The notes under the pieces: generated by a model
What the model was told of the DNA's origin: nothing
What the model saw: only the letters and a program-made list of their open reading frames with translations
The model's database searches: none
In this document: one piece after another, positions 17,781 to 27,191 of the stretch
How positions within the stretch are numbered: the stretch's first letter is position 1
Layout: every line of letters starts with the position of its first letter
Program-made: the position numbers and the translations under genes
Assembly: GCA_037447655.1 (NCBI GenBank)
Contig: JBBHKE010000805.1
Span: 126,001 to 153,191, forward strand
DNA length: 27,191 bases
Direction of reading: 5' to 3'
DNA from: Zygnema cylindricum
Lineage: Eukaryota > Streptophyta > Zygnematophyceae > Zygnematales > Zygnemataceae

Positions 17781-20700
17781 TTTAGGCAACAATTCTTGTT
17801 ATCGCTAACTGTTTGTGTAATTTAGGTTACAATTCTTGTTATCGCTAACAGTTTGTGTAATTTAGGTAACAATTCTTGTTATCATTAACAGTTTTTGTAA
17901 TTTAGGTAACAATTCTTCTAATCGCTAATAGTTTTTGTAAGTTAGGTAACAATTCTTGTTATCGCTAACAATTTGTGTTATTTAGGTAATAGTTATTGTT
18001 ATTGCTAAAAGTGTTTGTTATTTAGGTAACTATTCATGTTATCGCTAACCATTTGTGTAATATAAGAAACTATTCATACTATCGCTAACAATTTGTGTAG
18101 TTTAAGTAACAATTATTGTTAATGCTAACAGTATGTGTAATTTAGGTAACAATTCTTGTTATTGCTAACAGTTTGTCTAATTTAGGTAACAATTCTTGTT
18201 ATTGCTAATAGTATGTGTAATTTAGGTAACAATTTTTGTTATTGCTAACAGTACGTGTAATTTAGGTAACAATTCTTGTTATCGCTAACTGTTTGGTTAA
18301 TTTAGGTAACAATTTTTGTTATCGCTAACAATTTGTGTAATATAGGTAATAATTCTAGTTATCGCTAACTGTTTGTGTAATTTAGGTAACAATTCTTGTT
18401 ATCGCTAATAGTTTGTGTAATCTAGGTAACAATTCTTGTTATCGCTAACCGTTTGTGTAATTTAGGAATCAATTTTTGTTGTCGCTAACAGTTTGTGTAA
18501 TATAGGTACCAATTCTTGTAAGCGCAAAGTGTTTGTGTAATTTAGATAACTATTCCTGTTATCGCTAACTGTTTAGTTAATCAAGGTTACAATTCTTCTT
18601 ATTGCTAACTGTTTGTGTAATTTAAGAAACAATTTTTTTTATCGCAAACAATTTGTATACTTTAAGTAACAATTCTTATTATCGCTAACTGTTTGCGTAA
18701 TTTAGGTAACAATTCTTGTTTTCGCTAACAGTTTGTGTAAATTAGGTAACAATTCTTGTTATCGCTAACTATTTCTGTAATTTCGGTCACAATTCTTGTT
18801 ATCGCTAACTGTTTCTGTAATTTTGGTCACAATTCTTCTTATCGCGAACTGTTTATGTAATTTAGGTGACAATTTTTGAAATCGCTAACAGTTTGTGTAA
18901 TTTAGGTCAAAATCCTTGTTATCGCTAACAATTTTTGTAATTTAGGTAACAATTCTTGTTATCGCTAAGTGTTTGTGTAATAAAGGTAACAATTCTAGTT
19001 ATCGCTAACAGTTTGTGTAATTTACATAACATTTTTTGTTATTGCTAACTGTTTGTGTACTTTAGGTACCGATTCCTGTTATCGCTAACCATTTGTGTAA
19101 TTTAGGAAACAATTCTTGTTATCGTTAAGTGTTTGTGTAATTTAGGTAACAATTTTTATTATCACAAATAGTTTGTGTACTTTAGGCACTAATTCTTGTT
19201 ATCGCTAACCGTTTGTGTAATTTAGGAAACAAATCTTGTTATCGCTAACTGTTTGTGTAATTTAGGTAACAACTATTGTTATCGCTAACAGTTTGAGTAA
19301 TTTAGGTAACAATTCTTGTTATCGCTAACAGTTTGAGTAATTTAGGTAACAATTCTTGTTATCTCTAAAAGTTTGTGTAATATAGGTAACCATTGTTGTT
19401 ATCGCTAACAGTTTGTGTAAGTCAGGTAACCATTCTTGTTAGCGCAAACAGTTTGTGTAATTTAGATAACAATTCTTGTTAGCGCTAACACTTTGCGTAA
19501 GTTAGGTAACGATTCTTGTTAGCTGAAATTGTTTGTGTAATTTAGATAACAATTCTTGTTATCGCTAATAGTTTGAGTAATTTAGGTAACAATTGTTGTT
19601 ATTGCTAACGGTTTGTGTAACTTAGGTAACCATTTTTGTTAGCCCTAACATTTTGTGTAAGTTAGATAACAATTATTGATATTGCTAACAGTTTGATTAA
19701 GTTAGGTAACCATCATTGTTAGCGCTAACAGTCTGTGTAATTTAGGTTACAATTCTTGTTATCGCTAACAATTTGTGTAATTTAGGTAACAATTCTTGTT
19801 ATCGCTAATAATTAGGGTAATTTAGGTAACAATTATTGTTATCGCTAACTGTTTGTGGAAGTTAGGTAAACATTCTTGATAACGTTAACAGTGTGTGTAA
19901 TTTAGGTAACAATTCCTGTAAGAGCTAATTGTTTGTGTAATTTCGGTAACAATTCTTGTTATCGTAAACTGTTTGAGTAATTTAGGTAAGAATTCTTGTT
20001 ATCGCTAACAGTTTGTGTATTTAGATAACTAATCATGTTATCTCTAATTGTTAGTTGTGATTTAGGTAACAATTCTTGTTATCGCTAACGTTTTGTAAAA
20101 TTTAGGTAACAACTATTGTTATCACTAAAAGTTTGAGTAATTTAGGTCACAATTCTTGTTATCGCTAAGAGTTTGTGTAATTTAGGTAACCATTGTTGTT
20201 ATCGCTAACAGTTTGTGTAAGTTAGGTAACCATTCTTGTTAGCGGTAACAGTTTGTGTAAGTTAGATAACCATTGTTGTTAGCGAAAAAGATTGCGTAAG
20301 TTAGGTAAGGATTCCTGTTAGCGCAAACAATTTGTGTAATTTAGATAACTATTTTTGTTATCGCTAATCGTTTGTGTTATCTAGGTAATAATTCTTGTTA
20401 TCGCTAACTGTTTGTGTAATTTAGGTAAACAATTTGTGTAATTTAGGTTACAATTATTGTTGTCGCTAATAGTTTGTGTAATTTAGATAACAATTCATGT
20501 TATCGCTAACAGTTTGTGTAATTTAGGTTACAATTCTTGTTAGGGCTAACAATTTGCATAAGTTAGGTTACGATTCCTGTTAGCGCAAACAGTTTGTGTA
20601 ATTTAGATACAATTTCTTGTTATCGCTAACTGTTTGTGTAATTTAGGTAACAATTCCTGTTAGCGCTAACAATTTGTGTAATTTAGGTTACAATTCTTGT

Positions 20701-21732
20701 TATTGCTAACAGTTTGTGTAATTTAGGTAACAATTCTTGTTATTGCTAACTGTTTGTGAAATTTAGGTAACGATTCTTGTTAGCGTTAACAGTTTGTGTT
20801 ATTTAGATAAAAAATCTTGTTATGGCTAACAATTTGTGTAATTTAGGTTACAATTTATGTTATCGCTAATAATAAGTGTAATTTAGGTAACAAGTCTTGT
20901 TATCGCTAACAGTTTGTGTAATTTAGGTAACAATTCTTGTTATCGCTTACAGTGTGTGTATTAAGGTAACAATTCTTGTAGTCGCTTAATGTTTGTGTAA
21001 TTTAGGAGACAATTATTGTTATCGCTAACTGTTTGTGTAATTTTGGAAACAATTTTTGTTTTCGCTAACTGTTTGTGTAAGTAAGGCAACAATTCCTGTT
21101 ATCGCTAACAGTTTGTGTAAGTTAGGTACCTATTATTGTTAGCGCTAACAGTATCTGTAATTAAGGTTACAATTCTTGTTATGGCTAATAGTTTGTGTAA
21201 TTTAGGTAACAATTCCTATTATCGCTAACTATTTGTGTAATTTAGGAAACAATTCTTGTTTTCGCTAACAGTTTGTGTAAGTAAGGCAACAATTCCTGTT
21301 ATCGCTAACAGCTTGTGTAAGTTAGGTACCTATTATTGTTAGCGCTAACAGTATCTCTAATTTAGGTTACAATTCTTGTTATGGCTAATAGTTTGTGTAA
21401 TTTAGGTAACAATTTTTGTTATTGCTAACTGTTTGTGTAAGTTAGGTAACCATTTTTGTTAGCGTTAACAGTTTGTGTTAGTAAAATAAAAAATCTTGTT
21501 ATGGCTAACAATTTGTGTAATTTAGGTTACAATTCATGTTATCGCTAATAATTAGTGTAATTTAGGTAACAATTTTTGTTATCGCAAAATGTTTGTGTAA
21601 TTTTGGTAACAATTCTTACTATCGCTAACACTCTTTGTAAGTTAGGTAACAATTCCTATTATCCCTACAGTTTGTGTAAGTTAGGTACTCATTATTGTTA
21701 GCGCTAACTGTTTGTGTAAGTTAGATAACAAT
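17781..21732 (+). repeat. 40-bp satellite array, block 1
   Basis: About 99 head-to-tail units, period 40 bp. Conserved pieces of each unit are TTTAGGTAAC, AATTCTTGTT, TCGCTAAC and GTTTGTGTAA. Common variants swap ATCGCTAAC for AGCGCTAAC and GTAAT for GTAAG. A few units have lost a base (near 20019) or half a unit (near 20430). A 200-bp five-unit higher-order repeat is visible (about 21041-21440). No open frame of note, and transcription is unknown. Confidence 0.97.
21728..21732 (+). repeat. Target duplication ACAAT, left copy
   Basis: ACAAT precedes TGTTAAATTT. The same five bases follow the insert's closing CA at 22802-22806. Since ACAAT is also part of the satellite unit, the duplication is suggestive and not proof. 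Confidence 0.6.
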
Positions 21733-22801
21733 TGTTAAATTTGTGTATTTTCTAGGTCTGAATCTATTCTATGTGTTTGTCAGATGGTCTTGTCTAAGTC
21801 ATCCATACTTGTCGTAGTCACTGGAAGACAGAGATAGCCATGGCTGCTCCGATAGTCAAAAAGAAGAAACAGGCAAAAACAGGCAGGAAAACTGATAGTT
21901 GGCCAATATGCTGCTCTAAACCGGATTTGAACCTGGGTCTGTGCTTCGCTATCTAGACGTAGGCCTTATCCAATAAGGCGTTACCGAAACGATACACGTG
22001 ACGGGTTTTAAAGATATATAAACATTAACGCAACAGCTACTTAACAGCACACTAACCAAAAGGAGCAATTCATGCATGTACGCGAATCTGAACCATGTAA
22101 AATATGTTTTGATCGGACGGCCGGCATTATAGCCGCCACGCGAAGTGAGCTTTTGGCGGCATACGGAGATAGCGTCACGCGGTGCCATGTGGCGCCACAT
22201 TATTTGATACCGGACAAGATGGGAGGAGGAACCATGGCTTCTGATTTGACAGGTGTCACCTTGTAGACCTTGTCATACAATGGACGTACAATAAGTACAT
22301 CGCCCATTGTACCTTCTTGTACTTTATAGTGTTCCTATAGGACTAGGGTTTAGTAGTAGGTAGTTGTGAGTAGGCAGACCAAGACTTAGTGATATTTAGG
22401 TACCTCTCTCTAAGAGAGCTTGTAACTATAAAGGTCATCTTTAACCAGCCATAACTTAATGCTCGGGTGAGCAAATTCAGTGATTCTTTTTGCTGCCGAC
22501 TCAGGGGAGTCCAATCTACACAGAGGTGTAGTCGGTCAGAGTCTTTGCGTGCCAGGGTGGCACTTATTCAGTGGAAAAGTCAAATTGGGGATTATTGTCC
22601 AAAACACATATTCAAGATTTGCATTTTGTGGTGGAACTGAGCACACAGAAGGTCTTCTCTTCACAAAGGTGAATGTGTATTGGGGTTCTAATTATCAAGG
22701 GATCATTTATTTGGGTTTATATCAACTTGGAGGCGGCACTATCTGGATTAGCTTCTTTTGGATCTGCGAATTCTGTGGGCAATGGAGCCCATAGAATTTC
22801 A
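21733..22801 (+). mobile_element. Probable solo LTR (1069 bp) inside the satellite
   Basis: The only non-satellite stretch in over 9 kb. It runs TGTTAAATTTG ... GAATTTCA, i.e. TG...CA with short inverted ends, flanked by ACAAT on both sides. It holds a plausible TATA box (CTATAAAGG at 22426-22434) and no coding domain. These features fit a solo LTR left by recombination between two LTRs of a full element. No second LTR, PBS or PPT lies beside it. Superfamily not assignable from sequence alone. Confidence 0.6.
21912..21990 (-). tRNA. Degenerate tRNA-like sequence (pseudo-tRNA or SINE head)
   Basis: On the minus strand a B-box-like GGTTCAAATCC (21923-21933) lies about 50 bases after an A-box-like TAACGCCTTATTGG (21970-21983), which opens a D-arm reminiscent of tRNA-Arg (TTGGATAAGGC). 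Acceptor strands pair only with several wobbles and one mismatch, the T-stem has two mismatches, and no sound anticodon stem can be drawn. It is more likely a pseudogene, SINE head or pol III promoter relic than a working tRNA. Confidence 0.4.
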
Positions 22802-25800
22802 ACAATTCCTGTTAGCGCAAAATGTTTGTGTAATTTAGGTTACAATTCTTGTTATTGCTAACAGTTTGTATAATTTAGGTAACTATTGTTGTTATCGCTA
22901 ACTGTTTGTGTAATTTAGGTAACTATTCTTGTTATCGCTTATAATTTGTTTAATTTAGGTTACAATTCTTGTTATCGCTACCAGTTTATGTAATTAAGGT
23001 AACAATTATTGTTATCGCTAACAGTTTGTGTAATTTAGGTAACAATTCTTATTATCGCTACATTTTGTTAAATTTAGGTAATAGTTCTTGTTATCGCAAA
23101 TTATTTGTGTAATTTAGGTAACAATTCATGTTATCGCTAATATTTCGTGTAATTGAGGTAACAATTCTTGTTATCGCTAACAGTTTGTGTAAATTAGGTA
23201 ACAATTCTTGTTATCGCTAACTGTTTGTGTAATTTTGGTTACAATTCTTGCTATCGTTAATTGTTTTTGTAATTTAGGTAACAATTTTTGTTATCGCTAC
23301 CTGTTTGTGTAATTTAGGTCACAATTATTGTTATCGCTAATAGTTTGTGTAATTTAGGTAACAATTTTTGTTATCGCTAACTGTTTTTGTAATTTAGGTA
23401 ACAATTCTTGTTATCGCTAACAATTTGTGTAATTTAGGTTACAATTCTTGTTATTGCTAATAGTTTGTGTAATTTAGGGAACAATTATTGTTATCGCTAA
23501 CTATATGTGTAATCTAGGTAACAATTATTATTAAAGCTAACAATTTGTGTAATTTAGGTAACAATTCTTGTTAGCGCTAACAATTTTTGTAATTTAGATA
23601 ACAATTCGTGGTTTTTGCTAACAATTTGTGTAATTTATGTACATATTCTTCTTAGCGCTATCAATTGTGCAATTTAGGTAACAATTCTTGTTTTCGCTAA
23701 CAGTTTGTGTAATTTAGGTAACAATTCTTGTTATCGCTAATAGTTTGTGTAATTTAGGGAACAATTCTTGTTATCGCTAACTATATGTGTAATCTAGGTA
23801 ACAAATCTTATTAAAGCTAACAATTTGTGTAATTTAGGTAACAATTCTTGTTATCGCTAACTATTTGTGTAATTTAGGTAACAATTCTTGTTATCGCTAA
23901 CTGTGTGTGTAATTTAGGTAACAATTCATGTTATCGCTAACAGTTTGTTTAATGTAGGTAACAATTCCTGTTAGCGCTAATAGTTTGTGTAAGTTAGGTC
24001 ACAATTACTGTTATCGCTAACAGTTTGTGTAATTTAGGTTACAATTCTTGTTATTGCTAACAGTTTGTATAATTTAGGTAACAATTGTTGTTATCGCTAA
24101 CTGTTTGTGTAATTTAGGTAACTATTCTTGTTATCGCTAACAGTTTGTGTAATTTAGGTTACAATTCTTGTTATCGCTAACAGTTTATGTAATTAAGGTA
24201 ACAATTGTTGTTATCGCTAACAGTTTGTGTAATTTAGGTAACAATTCTTGTTATCGCTACATTTTGTTAAATTTAGGTAATATTTCTTATTATCGCAAAT
24301 TATTTGTGTAATTTAGGTAAAAATTCATGTTTTCGCTAATATTTCGTGTAATTGAGGTAACAATTCTTGTTATCGCTAGTAGTTTGTGTAATTTAGGTAA
24401 CAATTCTTGTTATCGCTAACTGTTTGTGTAATTTTGGTTACAATTCTTATTATCGCTAATTGTTTTTGTAATTTAGGTAACAATTTTTGTTATCGCTAAC
24501 TGTTTGTGTAATTTAGGTCACAATTATTGTTATCGCTAATAGTTTGTGTAATTTAGGTAACAATTTTTGTTATCGCTAACTGTTTTTGTAATTTAGGTAA
24601 CAATTCTAGTTATCGCTAACAATTTGTGTAATTTAGGTTACAATTCTTGTTATTGCTAACAATTTGTGTAACTTAGGTAACCATTCTTGTTAGCGCTAAC
24701 AGTTTGTGTAAGTTAGATAACAATTCCTATTAGCGCTAATAGTTTGTGTAAGTTAGGTAACAATTATTATTATCGCTAACTGTTTGTGTAATTTAGGTAA
24801 CAATTCTTGTTAGCGCTAACAATTTTTGTAATTTAGATAACAATTCTTGGTAATGCTAACAGTTTGTGTAATTTAGGAACCAATTCTTGTTTTTGCTAAC
24901 AGTTTGTGTAATTTAGGTAACAATTCTTGTTATCGCTAATAGTTTGTGTAATTTAGGGAACAATTCTTGTTATCGCTAACTGTATGTGTAATCTAGGTAA
25001 CAATTATTATTAAAGCTAACAATTTGTGTAATTTAGGTAACAATTCTTGTTAGCGCTAACTATTTTTGTAATTTAGATAACAATTTTTGGTTTTTGCAAA
25101 CAATTTGTGTAATTTAGGTACAAATTCTTGTTAGCGCTATCAATTGTGCAATTTAGGTAACAATTCTTGTTATCGCTAACAGTTTGTGTAATTTAGGTAA
25201 CAATTGTTATTATCGCTAACTATATGTGTAATCTAGGTAACAATTCTTATTAAAGCTAACAATTTGTGTAATTTAGGTAACAATTCCTTTTATCGCTAAC
25301 TCTGTGTGTAATTTATGTAAGAATTCCTTTTATCGCTAACAGTTTGTTTAATGTAGGTAACAATTCTTGTTATCGCTAACTGTCTCTGTAATTTAGGTAA
25401 CAATTCTTGTTATGACTAACAATTTGTCTAAGTTAGGTCACAATTACTGTTATCACTAACAGTTTGCGTAAGTTAGGTAATAATTTATGTTAGCGCAAAC
25501 TGTTTGTGTAAAATAGATAACAATTTTGTTATCGCTAACAATTTGTGTAATTTAGGTTATAATTCTTGTTATCGCTAACAGTTTGTTTAATTTAGGTAAC
25601 AATTGTTATTATCGCTAACATTTTGTGTAATTTAGGTAACAATTCTTGTTATTGTTAACAATTTCTGTAATTTAGGTATCTATAATTGTTATCGCTAATT
25701 GTTTGTGTAATTTAGGTAACAATACTTGTTATCGCTAACAATTTGTGTAATTTAGGTTACAATTCTTGTTATCGCTAACAGTTTCTGTATTTTACTTATC

Positions 25801-27191
25801 AATTCCTGTTATCGCTAAAACTTTGTGTAATCTAGGTAACAATTTTTGTTATCGCTAACAATTCCTGTAAGTTAGGTGTCAATTCCCGTTATCGCTAACA
25901 GTTTGTGTAAGTTAGGTATTCATTATTGTTAGCGCTAATTGTTTGTGTAAGTTAGATAACAATTCTTGTTAGCACAAACAGTTTGTGTAATTTAGATAAC
26001 ACTTCCTGTAACCGCTTAATGTTTATGTTATTTAGGTAACAATTTTTGTTATCGCTAACAGTTTGTATAATTTTGGTAAAAAATCTTTTTATTGCTAACC
26101 GTTTGTGTAGTTTAGGTAACAATACTTGTTATCGCTAACAATTTGTATAATTTAGGTTACTATTCTTGTTATCGTTAACAGTTTGTTTAATTTAGGTAAC
26201 AATTCATATTATCGCTAATTGTTTGTGTAATTTAGGTAAAATACTTGTTATCGCTAATTGTTTGTGTAATTGAGGTGACAATTCTTGTTATCGCTAACAG
26301 TTTGTGTAAGTTCGGTAAAAATTATTGTTATCGCTAACATTTTGTGTAATTTAGGTAACAACTCTTGTTATCGCTAACGATTTGTGTAATTTAGGTAAAA
26401 ATTCTTGTTATCGGTAATAGTTTGGGTAATTTAGGCAACAATTCTTGTTATCGCTAACTGTTTGTGTAATTGAGGTAACAATACTTGTTATTGTTAACAA
26501 TTTGTGTAATTTAGGTAACAATTCTTGTTATCGCTAACAGTTTGTGTAGTTTAGGTAACAATATTTGTTATCGCTAACAATTTGTGTAATTTAGGTTACT
26601 ATTCATGTTATCGCTAACAGTTTGTTTAATTCAGTTAACAATTCTTTTTATCGCTAATTGTTTGTGTAATTTAGGTAAAAATTATTGTTATCGCTAATTG
26701 TTCGTGTAATTGAGGTAAAAATTCTTGTTATCGCAAACAATTTGTGTAATTTAGGTTTCAATTATTGTTATCGCTAACATTTTGTGTAATTTAGGTAACA
26801 ATGCCTGTTATCGCTAACAATTTGTGTAATTGACGTAACAATTCTTGTTGTCGCAAACAATTTGTGTAATTTAGGTTATAATTCTTGTTATCGCTAACAA
26901 TTTGTTTAATTTAGGTAAAAATTCTTGTTATCGCTAATTGTTTGTGTAATTGACGTAACAATTCTTGTTATTGAAAACATTTTGTGTAATTTAGGTAACA
27001 ATTCTTGTTATTGTTAACAATTTGTGTAATATAGGTAACAATTCTTATTATCGCTAATCGTTTGTGTAATATAGGTAACAATACTTGTTATCGCTAACAA
27101 TTTGTGTAATTGACGTAACAATTCTTGTTGTCACAAACAATTTGTGTAATTTAGGTTATAATTCTTGTTATCGTTAACAATTTGTTTAATT
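22802..27191 (+). repeat. 40-bp satellite array, block 2 (continues past the window)
   Basis: About 110 units of the same family, same strand as block 1. Higher-order structure is strong. A segment starting near 22861 recurs at 24060 (1199 bp, about 30 units, including the same shortened CATTTTGTTAAATT unit at 23061 and 24260). A TTAAAGCTAAC variant occurs at 23531, 23811, 25010 and 25250. Near the right edge a TGACGTAACA variant repeats every 280 bp (26831, 27111). Confidence 0.97.

Noticed and set aside
22480-22794. 104-codon open frame in the solo LTR
   Set aside because: No recognisable motif; expected by chance in a 1-kb insert.
17781-27191. CRISPR-like array
   Set aside because: Repeats are contiguous and diverged, without unique spacers; a eukaryotic satellite.
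17781-27191. Telomeric repeat, because each unit has TTTAGG
   Set aside because: TTTAGG occurs once per 40-bp unit and is never in TTTAGGG tandem runs.

Overview
The window looks like nuclear DNA of a plant or streptophyte alga. The evidence is plant-style kinase exons with spliceable introns, a Ty1/copia element primed by initiator-Met tRNA, and dense non-coding repeats. A charophyte such as Chara fits the long CT/CCCTCT pyrimidine runs, but that is a guess. No bacterial or organellar gene organisation is seen.

Layout. (1) 1-2843: three exons of one plus-strand gene, entering from the left edge. Two catalytically dead kinase-like domains are followed by the N-lobe of a kinase with intact ATP-binding motifs. 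Splice sites and phases agree, but no C-lobe of the third domain was found. (2) 3442-8089: a full-length Ty1/copia retrotransposon with 5-bp target duplication, LTRs, PBS and PPT. Gag and integrase are recognisable, but reverse transcriptase and RNase H are almost entirely deleted and the reading frame is broken in three places. Its LTRs differ by only about 1%. (3) 8095-10650: sparse sequence holding a 130-bp foldback, a minus-strand pseudogene resembling the C-terminus of the UPF0565/C2orf69 family, and two Helitron-like 3' ends facing each other. (4) 11206-17230: repeat-dense, with a 49-bp tandem array, then a chain of five TIR elements (11633-15400) in which neighbours share single TTA target copies, then related partial copies and a 24/19-bp CAGCTG minisatellite. 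(5) 17781-27191: a 40-bp satellite, about 3.96 kb plus at least 4.39 kb, with higher-order repeats of 200, 280 and 1199 bp. It is interrupted by one 1069-bp TG...CA insert flanked by ACAAT, best read as a solo LTR, which carries a degenerate tRNA-like sequence on its minus strand.

The kinase-like gene is the only candidate host gene that may be functional. Everything from 3442 rightward is mobile or tandem-repeat DNA, consistent with a heterochromatic or pericentromeric setting. The strongest leads are the pseudokinase-pseudokinase-kinase architecture, the recent copia insertion without reverse transcriptase, the TTA-linked transposon chain with its shared central palindrome, and the satellite with nested higher-order structure.
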